DNA of 64,000 nt from Actinomycetota bacterium (GCA_014238065.1 JABABU010000027.1:124001-188000); one strand, 5' to 3'; shown: positions 27,017 through 38,892, numbered from the stretch's first letter. Numbers and translations: made by a program. The notes: generated from the sequence alone by a model not told the origin.

Positions 27017-27841
27017 TCAAGGAAGGGTGAACACTCTGTCGTGGGTGAGCGCTGGGACGCGTTGTCGGGCGTGGGCAACTTTGGCCAGGTCGATCTCGGC
27101 CATGACGAAACCCTCGCCCTCGCCACCGTCAGCCAAGACCTCTCCCCATGGGTCAACGATCAGAGAATGGCCGAAACACTGGGCACCGCCCACCAGGGTG
27201 CCGAACTGGCAGGGAGCGATGACGAAGGCGCCACATTCGATGGCACGCGCTCGATTCAGAACATGCCAATGCGCCTGGCCCGTCACTTTCATGAATGCCG
27301 CAGGAACGGCGAGAATCTCGGCTCCGGCATGAGCAAGTGCCCGATAGAGGCCTGCGAATCGGAGGTCGTAGCAGACCGACAAACCCATTTTGGTTCCCGA
27401 TGCCGAAGCAACGACAGCTGTGTCACCTGGGGCGATCGTGGCCGATTCCTGGATGTTCTGACTCTCTCCGAGGTTGACATCGAACATGTGGATCTTCTCG
27501 TAGCGCGCCGCCACTTCGCCTGTCGTCGAGAGCAAGTAGCTCCGATTGAAGACTCGACCATCGGCAGCTTTCACGCCTACCGATCCGAGAAGGATCTCGA
27601 CGCCCAAGTCACGGGCCAGCCCAGCAAACGCAGGTAGCACAGGATGGTCGTCCTCGCTGAAAGCCACGGGGATGATCCGCCCGTTCTCGGTGGTCAGGCC
27701 CGAAAAATACTCAGGAGTCGTGATGAGGGTCGCCCCCGCGGTCGCCGCCTCGGTGACCAGGCGTGCGCAGATCTCGATATTTTGCTGCACATCGTCGGTC
27801 GCACAATTCTGGATACAAGCGGCCTTGAAGACTTCAGCCAC
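27017..27841 (-). CDS. Nitrilase-family carbon-nitrogen hydrolase
   Basis: A 274-residue amidase of the nitrilase superfamily (Nit1/Nit2 or deaminated-glutathione/omega-amidase-like). The triad is Glu (TTPEYFSG), Lys (YEKIHMFDV) and Cys (LSVCYDLRFAGLYR). The Nit-type stretch DVNLGESQNIQES is also present. GTG 27841 has GGAGGG upstream with about 6 nt spacing; the frame stays open for another 450 nt but without homology and overlapping the divergent gene. The family removes ammonia from amides in metabolite repair or catabolism. Confidence 0.85.
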   Translation of the reverse strand: MAEVFKAACIQNCATDDVQQNIEICARLVTEAATAGATLITTPEYFSGLTTENGRIIPVAFSEDDHPVLPAFAGLARDLGVEILLGSVGVKAADGRVFNRSYLLSTTGEVAARYEKIHMFDVNLGESQNIQESATIAPGDTAVVASASGTKMGLSVCYDLRFAGLYRALAHAGAEILAVPAAFMKVTGQAHWHVLNRARAIECGAFVIAPCQFGTLVGGAQCFGHSLIVDPWGEVLADGGEGEGFVMAEIDLAKVAHARQRVPALTHDRVFTLP

Positions 27842-27986
27842 AGACAACCCTCCGAACTCCGCGCTTCGAGCATTGTATGCACAGGCAACTGGCACCGGGC
27901 CGCCGCCAAGACCGAGTACAACCTCGCTGTGCCTCTTGGTACGATCCGCACACGCATGCGCCGTACTACTGAGATGACAGGCGATT

Positions 27987-30317
27987 GTGGTGACTGACTC
28001 GTACCTCCCGAACAGCACCCATTGGGGACCGTTCGTCGCCAAGGAGCACGACGGCGTGCTCGCCGTGCTACCCCACCCCCTCGACCCCGATCCCTCTCCA
28101 CTTCTCGGCAACATTGCTTCAGCCACCCACCACAAGGCCAGAGTCGAAACGCCGGTGGTCAGGCGAAGCTGGCTTGAGAACGGGCCAGGTCCCCTTTCGC
28201 GGAACAACGATGACGAGTTCGTGGCGGTCGGATGGGATCGAGCCATCGAACTCGTCGCCACCGAGCTCGACCGAGTGCGGGCTATGCACGGCAACGATGC
28301 GATCTTCGGTGGTTCTTACGGTTGGTCATCGGCTGGGAGGTTCCATCACGCCCAGAGTCAGGTGCACCGGTTCCTCAACCAGATCGGTGGGTACGTCAGA
28401 TCGGTGCACTCGTACAGCAACGGTGCTTCTACGGTGATCCTGCCTCACATCGTAGGATCGGGCCAGCTCGTGCTGAGACAGGGTCCGACGTGGGAACAGA
28501 TTGCCTCGCACGGCGAATTGGTGGTCAGCTTCGGTGGGATTCCGGCGAAGAATCTGTCGGTCACGCCGGGCGGAATGACAAGACACCTGTCGAGGGATCG
28601 CATCAGGCATGCCGTGGCGAAGGGCGTCGAGTTCGACATCTTCAGTCCCATGCGCGCCGACATTCCAGATGAGGTCACGTCCCGCTGGCACACGCCGTAT
28701 CCGGGTACCGACGTCGCGGTGATGCTCGGCCTCGCCCACGTGCTGTGCGCGGAGGAACTGGCCGACGTGGACTTTCTCGATCGATGCTGTGTCGGCGGCG
28801 AGGAACTCGTCGCCTACGTCACCGGAGAGGCGGACGGGATCGCGAAGTCGCCGGAGTGGGCGTCGTCGATCTCCGGACTCCCCGCCTCGGACATCATCGA
28901 CTTGGCCAGACGAATGGCCGCTTCCCGAACCGTCGTGAACGTCACCTGGTCGCTGCAACGCACCCAACACGGCGAACAACCGATCTGGATGGGCCTCGCT
29001 CTCGCCGCACTGCTCGGCCAGATCGGACTACCAGGCGGCGGCTTCGCTCACGGCCTCGGTTCGATGGGCGACAGCGGCGAACCGATGTGGCCGGGCGACG
29101 CGCCGTCTTTGCGGCAGGGTCGGAACCCGGTCTCGGCGTTCATCCCAGTCGCCAGGGTCGCTGACATGCTGCTCAACCCGGGTGCACCTTTCGAGTTCAA
29201 CGGCGACACTTACGAATACCCCGACATCAAGCTCGTCTACTGGTCGGGCGGCAACCCGTTTCACCATCATCAGGACCTGAACCGACTCCGAGAGGCGATG
29301 GCGACGCTCGACACATCCATCGTGCACGAGCCCTACTGGACGAGCGCGGCGCGTCACGCCGACATCGTGCTGCCGACCACGACGACGCTCGAACGAGACG
29401 ACATCGGGTCTGGTCGCAAGGACAGCCATCTGATCGCGATGCGCAAGGTCGTCGAACCATTCGGCGAAGCGAGGAATGACTACGACATCTTTGCCGACAT
29501 TGCGTCGCGACTCGGAGTGGCCGACGAGTTCACCGAGGGTCGCGCCGCAGACGAGTGGCTCGAGCATCTCTACGAGCAATGGCGATCACGTCTGGAAGCG
29601 CCAGGCGAAGTCGCCGGCTTCGCTGAGTTTTCGGAGATCGGGCACGTCGAACTACCTCGGCCCGACACTCCGGCCCCAGTGCTGTTCGAGGCGTTCCGAA
29701 CCGATCCGAACGGGCATCCGTTGAAGACGCCGTCTGGCAGGCTCGAACTGTTCTCCGAGACCATCGCATCCTTTGACTACGACGACTGTCCGGGCCACCC
29801 CACCTGGCTCGAACCCGAGGATTACCTCGGTTCGCCCCGGGCGGCACAGTTCCCGCTCCACTTGATCGCCAACCAACCCACCACTCGCCTGCACGGGCAA
29901 CACGACATGGGAGAACTCTCCCAAGCCGAGAAGATCGCCGGCAGGGAGGCCGTCGGCATCAACCCCTGCGACGCCGACGCACGAAGAATCTCCAACGGCG
30001 ATGTCGTGCGCGTCTTCAACGACTGCGGCTCCTGTCTGGCCGGTGCTGTGATCCGCGACGACCTCATGGCCTCGGTCGTTCACCTCCCCACAGGAGCGTG
30101 GTTCGACCCACACGAGACCCCGGATGGGTCGTCCATGTGCATTCACGGCAACCCCAACGTGCTCACGCCCGACCGCGGCACCTCACGCCTCGCCCAGGCC
30201 TGCACCGGTCAGCACGCACTCGTCGAGGTCGAACTGTGGACTGGCGAAGCACCTCCAGTTCTCGCCCACGAACCACCTCGAGTCGCCAGGGGTGCGAACG
30301 CTGCGAAGGAGAACTGA
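27987..30317 (+). CDS. Molybdopterin oxidoreductase, BisC/TorA/DmsA type
   Basis: A 776-residue molybdenum enzyme of the DMSO-reductase family. The likely Mo-ligand serine is Ser115 in GGSYGWSSAGRFHHAQS. Other family features are VSFGGIPAKN, LGQIGLPGGGFAHG, YWSGGNPFHHHQDLNR, and the C-terminal dinucleotide domain ending DRGTSRLAQACTGQHALV. There is no N-terminal Cys cluster and no twin-arginine signal, so it resembles cytoplasmic biotin-sulfoxide reductase more than periplasmic TMAO reductase. It reads from GTG 27987 or 27990, divergent from the nitrilase gene over 145 nt. Confidence 0.9.
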   Translation: MVTDSYLPNSTHWGPFVAKEHDGVLAVLPHPLDPDPSPLLGNIASATHHKARVETPVVRRSWLENGPGPLSRNNDDEFVAVGWDRAIELVATELDRVRAMHGNDAIFGGSYGWSSAGRFHHAQSQVHRFLNQIGGYVRSVHSYSNGASTVILPHIVGSGQLVLRQGPTWEQIASHGELVVSFGGIPAKNLSVTPGGMTRHLSRDRIRHAVAKGVEFDIFSPMRADIPDEVTSRWHTPYPGTDVAVMLGLAHVLCAEELADVDFLDRCCVGGEELVAYVTGEADGIAKSPEWASSISGLPASDIIDLARRMAASRTVVNVTWSLQRTQHGEQPIWMGLALAALLGQIGLPGGGFAHGLGSMGDSGEPMWPGDAPSLRQGRNPVSAFIPVARVADMLLNPGAPFEFNGDTYEYPDIKLVYWSGGNPFHHHQDLNRLREAMATLDTSIVHEPYWTSAARHADIVLPTTTTLERDDIGSGRKDSHLIAMRKVVEPFGEARNDYDIFADIASRLGVADEFTEGRAADEWLEHLYEQWRSRLEAPGEVAGFAEFSEIGHVELPRPDTPAPVLFEAFRTDPNGHPLKTPSGRLELFSETIASFDYDDCPGHPTWLEPEDYLGSPRAAQFPLHLIANQPTTRLHGQHDMGELSQAEKIAGREAVGINPCDADARRISNGDVVRVFNDCGSCLAGAVIRDDLMASVVHLPTGAWFDPHETPDGSSMCIHGNPNVLTPDRGTSRLAQACTGQHALVEVELWTGEAPPVLAHEPPRVARGANAAKEN

Positions 30318-30533
30318 GCGTCTCGGGTCGTCGCGTACAGCCATGGAAACCCAGTCAGGACCTGAACGTGCTCGACCGAGTCGACGATGAGAGCCGACGT
30401 TCCTTTTGGAGGCGTGTGCGCTGGGATTGACCCGTCGAGTCGCAGGTTATCGATCGTTCCCGATCCGCTTGGCGGTGCCACCGAATGTCGTGGCGATACG
30501 TCCGTACCGGTCGAAGTTCCCTGACCGTCTTTG

Positions 30534-31679
30534 CTATTCGATCACGTACATCTCTGTCGTGTCGGTGTAGTCAGAGAGCAAGGTCACACCTGACTCGGTG
30601 AACAGCACGCTGTCCTCGGCGTGATACAGCTCGTCGCCGTCGGTGGTGATGTGTTCGATCTGCATGACCATGCCCGGTTCTGTGAGCCGATCGTCCTCAG
30701 GCGTGATGAACGGCCGGTCATGGATGCCGAGGCCGATGCTGTGGCCGAATCCGACCACGTCGAGGTCATCTGGCAGCTTCGGCCCTGTGATCTCCTTCAT
30801 CTTGGCCGCGATCTCGTCCATGGCCTGTCCGGGACCGAGCCAGTCGATCACCTCGTGCTGGCCCTCGGAGAGCGCGCCGTACACACGTCGTTGCCTGTCG
30901 TTCGGAGGGCCCACCACCGCCATCCGGACCAGATCCGAGACGTAGCCGTCGAACGATCCGCCATAGTCGACTCTGATGATGTCGCCGTAGTCGACCGGGA
31001 TCTCTTCTCCGAGGTGATGCCCCAACGGGGTTCGAGAACCAGCCGCCATCACGTTGGCAAACACGAAGTCCGCACCCAACTTCGTGACCGCAAAGCCCAT
31101 TCGATCGATGATCGACTTCTCCGTGTCGCCGGGCCGGGCCAGTTCATAGGCATTCGCGATCGCCTTCTCGGTCTGCACCGAGGTGAACCTCAGTTGCTCG
31201 ATCTCAGCAGACGTCTTGACCATTCGTATCTCATCCATCACATAGTCGCAGCCGACCAATTTGGCGTCCGGAAGCTGAAAGCGCAGCTGATCGGCGTGGT
31301 ACGAAGGCAAGTAGAGCGGCTCGTATCCAATTCTTCCGCTGGTCAGACCCATCTCGGTGAGGACATCGCGGACCATCTCCATCGGATGATGGTTGAACAC
31401 CCCATCGAGCAACTTGTAGCCACGAATGTCGTCGATGAAGCTCATCTGCCCGTCGCCGGCCGCCCGCCGGTCCGGTACGACGAAGACCGGATCGCCTTCT
31501 CGAGGCCAGACCACCATGCAGATGCGGTCCGGCAGGATCCGCAGGTCCATGTTGTAGAAGCCAGAGCAGTAGACGACGTTCTCCATCTGGGCAACGACGA
31601 CTGCATCCAGGCCGTGTTTGGCCAGAGAATCGTAAATTCGCTGTTTGTTCGTGAACGCAGACCGGTCTTTGATTGTCAT
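30534..31679 (-). CDS. M24-family Xaa-Pro peptidase / creatinase-like protein
   Basis: A 381-residue pita-bread hydrolase with the N-terminal creatinase domain (DAVVVAQMENVVYCSGFYN) and the C-terminal catalytic domain. The five metal ligands can be placed: two Asp in RVDYGGSFDGYVSD, His in GFGHSIGLGIHD, Glu in MQIEHIT, and Glu in YHAEDSVLF. With all ligands present it is more likely a peptidase or amide hydrolase than metal-free creatinase. ATG 31679 is chosen because GGGGGAA lies just upstream; ATG 31691 is in frame. It is separate from the DoeA-like gene at the left edge. Confidence 0.87.
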   Translation of the reverse strand: MTIKDRSAFTNKQRIYDSLAKHGLDAVVVAQMENVVYCSGFYNMDLRILPDRICMVVWPREGDPVFVVPDRRAAGDGQMSFIDDIRGYKLLDGVFNHHPMEMVRDVLTEMGLTSGRIGYEPLYLPSYHADQLRFQLPDAKLVGCDYVMDEIRMVKTSAEIEQLRFTSVQTEKAIANAYELARPGDTEKSIIDRMGFAVTKLGADFVFANVMAAGSRTPLGHHLGEEIPVDYGDIIRVDYGGSFDGYVSDLVRMAVVGPPNDRQRRVYGALSEGQHEVIDWLGPGQAMDEIAAKMKEITGPKLPDDLDVVGFGHSIGLGIHDRPFITPEDDRLTEPGMVMQIEHITTDGDELYHAEDSVLFTESGVTLLSDYTDTTEMYVIE

Positions 31680-31720
31680 CAGTTCCCCCATTTTGCAAGA
31701 ATGAAAGCCGTGGTCGACGG

Positions 31721-31764
31721 CTGTCCCCGTGAAGGGGACAGACTCATTTCATACTCGATGAAAT
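31721..31764. terminator. Two adjacent hairpins between gltD and the M24 gene
   Basis: The first is a perfect 8-bp stem, CTGTCCCC (31721-31728) and GGGGACAG (31734-31741), with a 5-nt loop. The second is ATTTCAT (31746-31752) and ATGAAAT (31758-31764), also with a 5-nt loop. On the minus strand they lie about 200 nt after gltD and 30-85 nt before the M24 start. They could end gltBD transcription or sit in the M24 leader. Confidence 0.4.
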
Positions 31765-31954
31765 AGCTGAGTGCGCCAGCGCTACCACTTTGTAGGGATC
31801 CGATGGGCAACCAACGACCCAACCTGCCACTCATCTCGCCAGCCAGCACCGCGCAGACGTCATGGGTTGTGCCGGCAACGACATCGTCCTCACGCCCCAT
31901 CTGAGCCGATTGACCTCCGCAGGCGTCCGCTTCGATCGGTAGGACGCACCCTGG

Positions 31955-33412
31955 CTACAGGAGCGGTCGTGATGTTGGTGGGATCGGTGCAGGCAGGGAG
32001 GACTCCCCAGCGAGAGCGGCATCAGCTGCAGCAGCACAAGCGCGACCTTCGGCGATGGCCCACACGATCAGGCTCTGACCGCGGCCCATGTCGCCACAGA
32101 CCCACACGTTGTCGGCGTTCGTTGCGTACTGGTCGTCTCGAGCCACATTCGAGCGGTCGTCGAGGTCGATGTCCAGCTGATCCAGCAGCCCACTCGACTC
32201 GGGGCCAGTGAAGCCCATGGCGAGGAAGACTCGCTCACATTCCAGTTCGAAGTCGGTGCCTTCGATCTTCTCGAAGCGGCCGTCGACGAACTCGACTTCG
32301 TGAGCTTTGAGGCCGACGAGATTGCCATCGTCATCACCGACGAAACACTCGGTGTTGACCGAGTACACACGCTCGCCGCCCTCTTCATGGGCCGAGGTGA
32401 CCTTGTAGACCATCGGGAAAGTGGGCCACGGGTTGCGGTCGGGGCGCTCGGCTGGCGGGCGGGGCATGATCTCGAACTGGTGCACCGATACCGCACCCTG
32501 ACGGTGGGCGGTGCCGAGACAGTCCGCACCCGTGTCTCCGCCGCCGATGATGACCACTCGCTTGCCAGCAGCCGAGATCGGGACCTCGTCGACTTCGAGA
32601 TCACCCTCCTGGGCCTTGTTGGCCCACGGTAGATACTCCATCGCCTGATGGACACCGTTGAGCTCGCGGCCGGGGATCGGAAGATCACGAGCCTGGGTCG
32701 CTCCACCGGCGAGAACGAGCGCATCGAACTCGACGCGGAGTTCGTCGACGTCGATCTCGACGCCGACGTTCGAGTTCACCCGGAACTCGGTGCCCTCGGC
32801 CTCCATCTGCTCGATGCGACGATCAAGGTGACGCTTCTCCATCTTGAACTCGGGAATGCCGTAGCGAAGCAGGCCACCGATGCGGTCAGCTCTTTCGAAC
32901 ACAACGACCTCGTGACCGGCGCGAGTCAACTGCTGGGCGCACGCAAGACCGGCCGGACCCGAGCCGATGACGGCGACCCTCTGGCCCGTCTTCTTCGACG
33001 GGACCACCGGCTGGACCCAACCCTCGGCCCAGGCCCGATCGATGATCTCGACCTCGACCTGTTTGATGGTCACAGGGTCTTCGTTGATACCGAGCACACA
33101 CGCCGATTCACACGGCGCTGGGCACAGCCGGCCTGTGAACTCCGGAAAGTTGTTGGTGGCATGCAGCCGCTCGATCGCAGCCTGCCAATGACCTCGGTAC
33201 ACGAGGTCGTTCCAGTCAGGGATGATGTTGCCAAGCGGACAGCCGTTGTTGCAGAACGGGATGCCGCAATCCATGCAACGGCTGGCCTGGGTGCACAACG
33301 ATTCCTCGTCGAAGGGCTCGTACACCTCGTTCCAGTCGAGCAGACGAACCGGCACCGACCGCCTCGTCGGCAACTCCTTCCCATGCTTCATGAACCCCTT
33401 TACGTCACCCAT
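31955..33412 (-). CDS. gltD: Glutamate synthase small (beta) subunit
   Basis: A 485-residue flavoprotein that passes electrons from NADPH to the large subunit. The N-terminal iron-sulfur cysteines are in [17 protein letters not shown] and CPAPCESAC. The FAD site is [18 protein letters not shown] and the NAD(P) site is [16 protein letters not shown]. It overlaps the end of gltB by 8 nt on the minus strand, so the two subunits are translationally coupled. Length and motifs are normal. Confidence 0.97.
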   Translation of the reverse strand: MGDVKGFMKHGKELPTRRSVPVRLLDWNEVYEPFDEESLCTQASRCMDCGIPFCNNGCPLGNIIPDWNDLVYRGHWQAAIERLHATNNFPEFTGRLCPAPCESACVLGINEDPVTIKQVEVEIIDRAWAEGWVQPVVPSKKTGQRVAVIGSGPAGLACAQQLTRAGHEVVVFERADRIGGLLRYGIPEFKMEKRHLDRRIEQMEAEGTEFRVNSNVGVEIDVDELRVEFDALVLAGGATQARDLPIPGRELNGVHQAMEYLPWANKAQEGDLEVDEVPISAAGKRVVIIGGGDTGADCLGTAHRQGAVSVHQFEIMPRPPAERPDRNPWPTFPMVYKVTSAHEEGGERVYSVNTECFVGDDDGNLVGLKAHEVEFVDGRFEKIEGTDFELECERVFLAMGFTGPESSGLLDQLDIDLDDRSNVARDDQYATNADNVWVCGDMGRGQSLIVWAIAEGRACAAAADAALAGESSLPAPIPPTSRPLL

Positions 33413-36400
33413 GAGCGGCCGCCATCACTGCTTCGTCCACGTTGCGGCCTTGTTCCTCGGCGAGGGTCATGGCTGCGAGGACTCGCTTGTAGTCCTTCGG
33501 CATCACTCGTTTGAAATGACGGACCTGTTGGTGCCAGCGGTCGAGGATGCGTTTGGCCACCAGCGAACCGGTCTCGTCGACATGGGTCAGAATCGCCTGC
33601 CGGACCCAGCTGGCGTCATCGGGCTCGAGCTGGAGTTCGAGGTCGACCATTTCGCCATTGAGGTTCCTGTGGAAGACGTCTTCGGGGTCGTAGACGAACG
33701 CCATGCCGCCGCTCATGCCGGCACCGAAATTGCGGCCGGTCGGGCCGAGTACGACGACCTTGCCGCCGGTCATGTACTCGAGGGCATGGTCGCCAACGCC
33801 CTCAACTACAGCGGTGGCGCCGGAATTTCTCACACAGAACCGCTCGCCGACCATACCCCGCAGATACAGCTCGCCCGATGTGGCGCCGTAGAGGATGACG
33901 TTGCCGGCCACGATGTTCTGCTCGGGCACGAAATCGGGGTGGCTGTTCTTCGACGGAGTGATGACAAGCCGCCCACCAGACAGGCCTTTCCCGACGTAGT
34001 CGTTGGCGTCGCCGCTGAGCCGCATCGTGATGCCTTTCGGCACAAAGGCACCGAAGCTCTGACCCGCCGAACCCTCGAACGCGATCTGGATCGTGTCGTC
34101 ACCCAGCCCACTGCCGCCATGGGCCTTGGTCACCTCGTGACCGAGCAAGGTGCCGACCGTGCGATTCCGATTCGAGATGGGCATCGCTATGTTCACCGGC
34201 TGCCGGTCGACCAGCGCCGACTCGGACAGACGGATCAACTCGTTGTCGAGTGCATCGTCGAGGCCGTGATCCTGCTCCTGTGAGCAGAAGCGATCCTGCT
34301 CCCATGGACTCTCTGGTACGTGGAGGATCGGTGAGAGGTCGAGCCCTTCCGCCTTCCAGTGATCGACTGCGGCCGACGTGTCGAGCATGTCGACCCGGCC
34401 GACGGCCTCCTCGAGCGTGCGGAACCCCATCGACGCCAGCAACTCGCGCACTTCCTCGGCGATGTACTCGAAGAAGTTGACGACGAAATCCGGCTTGCCG
34501 GTGAACTTCTTGCGCAGCTCTGGGTTCTGGGTGGCCACGCCGACCGGGCATGTGTCGAGGTGACAGACCCGCATCATCACGCAGCCGCTGACGATGAGCG
34601 GTGCCGTGGCGAAACCGAACTCCTCGGCACCGAGCAGTGCGGCGATCATCACGTCGCGGCCCGTCTTGAGTTGACCGTCGGTCTGCACGACTATGCGGTC
34701 GCGGAGACCGTTCATGATCAGCGTCTGCTGGGTCTCGGCCAGCCCAAGCTCCCACGGGCCACCAGCATGCTTCAGCGAATTGAGCGGCGAAGCACCAGTG
34801 CCACCGTCGTGTCCGCTGATGAGCACCACGTCGGCTTTGGCCTTCGACACACCGGCCGCGACCGTGCCGACCCCGACCTCGGCCACCAGCTTCACGTGCA
34901 CACGAGCTGATGGATTCGAGTTCTTCAGGTCGTGGATCAGCTGCTTCAGATCCTCGATCGAGTAGATGTCGTGATGTGGCGGAGGTGAGATGAGCCCAAC
35001 CCCCGGCGTCGAGTGCCTGGTCTTGGCAATCCACGGGTACACCTTCGAGCCAGGCAGCTGACCACCCTCGCCCGGTTTCGCGCCCTGGGCCATCTTGATC
35101 TGCAGATCGTCGGAGTTGGTGAGATAGTCGCTCGTCACTCCGAACCGACCAGATGCGACCTGTTTGATGGCCGACCGGCGAAGATCGCCGTTCTCGTCTG
35201 GCACCCAGCGCTCTGCATCCTCACCACCCTCACCGGTGTTCGACTTGGCGTCGAGCCGGTTCATGGCGATGGCCAAGGTCTCGTGAGCCTCGGCCGAGAT
35301 CGATCCGTAGCTCATGGCGCCGGTCGAGAACCTCTTCACGATCTCACTGGCGGGCTCGACCTCGTCGATCGAGATGGGCGCCTGCACTGTTCCGTCCGAA
35401 CCGGTGTCCATGAAACGGAACAGACCACGAAGCGTCGCCAGCTTCTCCGACTGATCGTCGACGAGGCCGGTGTATTCCTTGAAGATGTCGTAGCGGCCGG
35501 TGCGGGTCGAGTGCTGCAACTTGTAGACCGTCTCGGGATTGAACAGATGATGCTCACCGTCGCGGCGCCACTGGTATTCGCCGCCGGACCACAGATCTCG
35601 GTGCGCCAGCTCCTCTGGTCGATCCATGTAGGCGAACCGGTGCCGCAGCGCAACCTCCTCTGCGATCTGGTCGAGGCCGATGCCCCCGATGCGGCTGGTG
35701 GTGCCGGTGAAGTAGCGGTCGACCACGTCCTGGTTGAGGCCGATGCATTCGAACACCTGGGCACCCGTGTACGAAGCCACCGTCGAGATGCCCATCTTCG
35801 ACATGATCTTCAGCACACCCTTGGTGCACGCTTTGATGTAGTTGCTTTTCGCCTTGGCCTCGTCGACGTCGGTGATGACGCCGCTCTTGATGAGGTCGCC
35901 GATCGACTCGATGGCCAGATACGGGTTGATGGCGCCGGCGCCGAACCCGATGAGCGCAGCCATGTGGTGCACCTCACGGGCGTCACCACACTCGATGACG
36001 AGGCCGACCTTGGTGCGGGCCTGCTCACGGATCAGGTGATGATGCACAGCCGCCGTGAGCAGCAACGAAGGAATCGGAGCACTGTCCTCGTCGCTGAACC
36101 GGTCACTGAGAATGATGACCTTGGCGCCGAACTCAATGGCCGAACTGACCTTGGCGCACACCTCGTCGAGCGCACGACGGATGCCCTCTCCCCCATCTGC
36201 CACTGGATACAGACCGTCGATAGCGAAAGGACGAAGGTATGGGTGGCTGTCGTCCTCGTTGACGTACATGAGCTTCGCCAGCTCTTCATTCGACAGGATC
36301 GGTGACGGCAACTCGACCTGACGACAGCTGTACGGGCCGGGCTTCAGGAGGTTCTCTTCAGGGCCGATCGAGCTGGCCATCGACGTGACGAGTTCCTCTC

Positions 36401-37976
36401 GGATGGCGTCGAGCGGTGGGTTGGTTACCTGGGCGAACAGCTGCTTGAAGTAGTCGAACAGCAGTCGACTTCGATCGCTGAGAACGGCGATGGGCGTATC
36501 AGTGCCCATCGACCCGATCGGCTCGTTGCCGGTGCGAGCCATCGGGCCAAGCAGGATCTTCAGCTCTTCGGTGGTCCAGCCGAACAGGCGCTGGTGCTTC
36601 ACGACCGAACTGTGCTGCGGTGTGAGGAGGAACCGCTCGGGAAGATCATCGAGGTGCACCATGCCGAGGTGCAGCCACTCGCCGTAGGGGTGCTCGTCGG
36701 CGAGTTCCTTCTTCAGCTCCTCGTCGCCGATGATGCGACCCGCTTCTGTGTCGACCAGGAACATCTTCCCCGGCTGTAGGCGGCCACGCTCGACGATGTC
36801 GGCCGGCTCGATGTCGAGAACGCCGACCTCGCTGGCCATCACGACCAGGCCATCGTCGGTGACCCAATAGCGGCTGGGTCGAAGGCCGTTGCGATCGAGC
36901 ACAGCACCAATGACACTTCCGTCGGTGAACGCTATCGACGCAGGACCATCCCATGGTTCCATCAAACTGGCGTGGAACTGATAGAAGTCGCGCTTCCAAT
37001 CGGGCATCGACTCGTGGTTCTCCCACGCTTCAGGCACCATCATCATCACCGCGTGAGGCAGGCTGCGGCCACCGAGGTGGAGCAGCTCGAGAGCCTCGTC
37101 GAAGCTCGCCGTGTCGGATGCGTCAGGCGTCATGATCGGCGCCGACTTGGTGAGTCCGTTCTCGCCGAACAGGTCGCTCTCGAGGCGACCCTCACGAGCC
37201 CGCATCCAGTTGCGATTGCCCATGACGGTGTTGATCTCGCCGTTGTGGGCGATGAAGCGATAGGGGTGGGCCAGCGGCCAGCTCGGGAACGTGTTCGTGC
37301 TGAACCGGCTGTGGACCAGAGCAAGCGCGCTGTCGAGGCGCTCGTCGACGAGATCCGGATAGAAGTTGCTCAGCTGATCGCAGGTGAGCATGCCCTTGTA
37401 GTTGAGGGTGCGGCCGGACAGCGACGGGAAGTAGACACCTGGGTTCGTCTCGTGCTCGACCCGCTTGCGCACCACGAAACAACACCGTTCAAGATCGAGA
37501 CCGGTGATGGGGTCGCCCGGGTCACGTGACGCGATGACGATCTGGCGGAACGTCGGCATGGCGTCGATGGCCATCGAACCGAGGCTCTCGGGGTTCGTCG
37601 GTACCTCACGCCAGCCGACGACACGGAGGCGTTCCTCTTCGATGATCGCCTCGACGTTCTTGATCGCGAGGTTCAGCTCCTCGGCGTCACGTGGGAGGAA
37701 GGCGGTGCCGACGGCATACGTGCCCTCGTCGGGCAGGTCGAACTCGCACACGGCCCTGAGGAAGGTGTCTGGAACCTGCAGGAGGATGCCGGCCCCGTCG
37801 CCCACGTTCGCCTCAGCTCCGGTGGCTCCCCGATGGTCGAGGTTGTGCAGGGCGGCGAGGCCCTGCTGGACGATGTGATGGCTTCGGCGGCCGTGCATGT
37901 CGACGACGAACGACACGCCGCATGCGTCGTGTTCGAAGCGAGGGTCATAGAGGCCCTGAGCCTCCGGAAGATTCAT
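33405..37976 (-). CDS. gltB: Glutamate synthase large (alpha) subunit
   Basis: A 1523-residue ferredoxin/NADPH-type glutamate synthase large subunit. It transfers the amide of glutamine to 2-oxoglutarate. The N-terminal amidotransferase begins with a short propeptide before [13 protein letters not shown], where Cys is the nucleophile exposed after processing. The central and FMN domains contain [30 protein letters not shown] split by family-typical loops, and [15 protein letters not shown], an Fe-S-binding stretch. The C-terminal beta-helix ends with [13 protein letters not shown] 37976 is preferred over an earlier in-frame start because homology starts at [16 protein letters not shown]. Confidence 0.97.
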   Translation of the reverse strand: MNLPEAQGLYDPRFEHDACGVSFVVDMHGRRSHHIVQQGLAALHNLDHRGATGAEANVGDGAGILLQVPDTFLRAVCEFDLPDEGTYAVGTAFLPRDAEELNLAIKNVEAIIEEERLRVVGWREVPTNPESLGSMAIDAMPTFRQIVIASRDPGDPITGLDLERCCFVVRKRVEHETNPGVYFPSLSGRTLNYKGMLTCDQLSNFYPDLVDERLDSALALVHSRFSTNTFPSWPLAHPYRFIAHNGEINTVMGNRNWMRAREGRLESDLFGENGLTKSAPIMTPDASDTASFDEALELLHLGGRSLPHAVMMMVPEAWENHESMPDWKRDFYQFHASLMEPWDGPASIAFTDGSVIGAVLDRNGLRPSRYWVTDDGLVVMASEVGVLDIEPADIVERGRLQPGKMFLVDTEAGRIIGDEELKKELADEHPYGEWLHLGMVHLDDLPERFLLTPQHSSVVKHQRLFGWTTEELKILLGPMARTGNEPIGSMGTDTPIAVLSDRSRLLFDYFKQLFAQVTNPPLDAIREELVTSMASSIGPEENLLKPGPYSCRQVELPSPILSNEELAKLMYVNEDDSHPYLRPFAIDGLYPVADGGEGIRRALDEVCAKVSSAIEFGAKVIILSDRFSDEDSAPIPSLLLTAAVHHHLIREQARTKVGLVIECGDAREVHHMAALIGFGAGAINPYLAIESIGDLIKSGVITDVDEAKAKSNYIKACTKGVLKIMSKMGISTVASYTGAQVFECIGLNQDVVDRYFTGTTSRIGGIGLDQIAEEVALRHRFAYMDRPEELAHRDLWSGGEYQWRRDGEHHLFNPETVYKLQHSTRTGRYDIFKEYTGLVDDQSEKLATLRGLFRFMDTGSDGTVQAPISIDEVEPASEIVKRFSTGAMSYGSISAEAHETLAIAMNRLDAKSNTGEGGEDAERWVPDENGDLRRSAIKQVASGRFGVTSDYLTNSDDLQIKMAQGAKPGEGGQLPGSKVYPWIAKTRHSTPGVGLISPPPHHDIYSIEDLKQLIHDLKNSNPSARVHVKLVAEVGVGTVAAGVSKAKADVVLISGHDGGTGASPLNSLKHAGGPWELGLAETQQTLIMNGLRDRIVVQTDGQLKTGRDVMIAALLGAEEFGFATAPLIVSGCVMMRVCHLDTCPVGVATQNPELRKKFTGKPDFVVNFFEYIAEEVRELLASMGFRTLEEAVGRVDMLDTSAAVDHWKAEGLDLSPILHVPESPWEQDRFCSQEQDHGLDDALDNELIRLSESALVDRQPVNIAMPISNRNRTVGTLLGHEVTKAHGGSGLGDDTIQIAFEGSAGQSFGAFVPKGITMRLSGDANDYVGKGLSGGRLVITPSKNSHPDFVPEQNIVAGNVILYGATSGELYLRGMVGERFCVRNSGATAVVEGVGDHALEYMTGGKVVVLGPTGRNFGAGMSGGMAFVYDPEDVFHRNLNGEMVDLELQLEPDDASWVRQAILTHVDETGSLVAKRILDRWHQQVRHFKRVMPKDYKRVLAAMTLAEEQGRNVDEAVMAAAHG

Positions 37977-38329
37977 CGAGTTTGCGTCCCGTAGATGTCG
38001 TGAGGGCTTCACACGCAACGTTGGGACATCGTTGGCCCGTTGCAGGCAGTCCCACATCCTAGGTGGTCAGTGACGGTTTTCGAAAGCGGGACTCCCGATG
38101 GCCAAGAACAGTCGCACGGCTTCCTTCCATGATGTTCGGCGAGATCCTCGTGGCCGCGTTGGCCTTCTCGCACCCTTCATCGGGTTCGCAGGGCTTGCCG
38201 AGGCCTTCCTGTCGAGTCGTGCATCACTTCGAGATCCGATCTCGAGGTCTCCCGAGCGTGGCAGCGCACGTTGTTACAATTGGAATGATTGAAACACCGC
38301 GCCATCGCACGGCTCCGAAGCGCTCACAC
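37977..38329. other. Intergenic region between divergent gltB and ECF sigma gene
   Basis: About 350 nt with no supported gene. A plus-strand frame runs through the middle but has no homology-like content. The right end carries a likely extended -10 promoter for the sigma gene. I could not find a convincing gltB promoter by eye, nor a clear nitrogen-regulator site. Confidence 0.5.
38272..38280 (+). promoter_or_regulatory. Extended -10 promoter for the ECF sigma gene
   Basis: TGTTACAAT contains TACAAT (five of six to the consensus) with the TGn extension, and would start RNA near 38287, leaving a leader of about 43 nt before ATG 38330. No -35 match is visible at the right distance, which is usual for extended -10 promoters. 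Inference from sequence only. Confidence 0.4.
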
Positions 38330-38892
38330 ATGACAACTGGCGATTCGGGAGTCCCTGCAGACGCCGACCGCTGGCTCGACGCAGCCCGCGCAGGTCAAGG
38401 TGACGGCTTCGACGGGCTGTACCGCTGGCTTGGCGGCTCGATCACGTCATTCGCCCGCTCACGTCGGGCCGCAGACCCCGAAGGCGTCGCCAATGACGTC
38501 TTCCTCAAAGCGTTCAGATCGATCCAGACATTCGAAGGAACTGCCGCCGCGTTTCGATCGTGGATCTTCGCCACCACGAGAAATCACCTCATCGACGAGA
38601 TCCGAAAGCAACAACGGAGACCCCAGACCGCAGATGGCGTCGCAGCAGACGTGGCCACCCCGGACACGACAGAGGCCGGCGCGTTCTTGGCCATCGGAAA
38701 CGAACGGGTCGAGATGCTCCTGTCGTGCCTGACCGATGCACAGCGGGACGTCGTCGTCCTGCGCATCATCGGCGATCTGAGCCTGAACGATGTGGCCGAC
38801 ATCGTCGGACGACCGATCTCGGCCGTGAAACGACTTCAAGCAAGAGCACTACGACGCCTCGAGCAGCAAATTCTCGACGAGGCGGTCTCACA

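Noticed and set aside
27842-28294. Upstream extension of the nitrilase-family gene
   Set aside because: It overlaps the divergent molybdoenzyme start and lacks family sequence; GTG 27841 has a good ribosome site.
30209-30481. 90-codon minus-strand frame with some protein-like text
   Set aside because: It is antisense to the 3' end of the molybdoenzyme and has no ribosome site or known motif.
38063-38329. N-terminal extension of the ECF sigma factor
   Set aside because: No sigma homology, and a plausible extended -10 promoter lies inside it.
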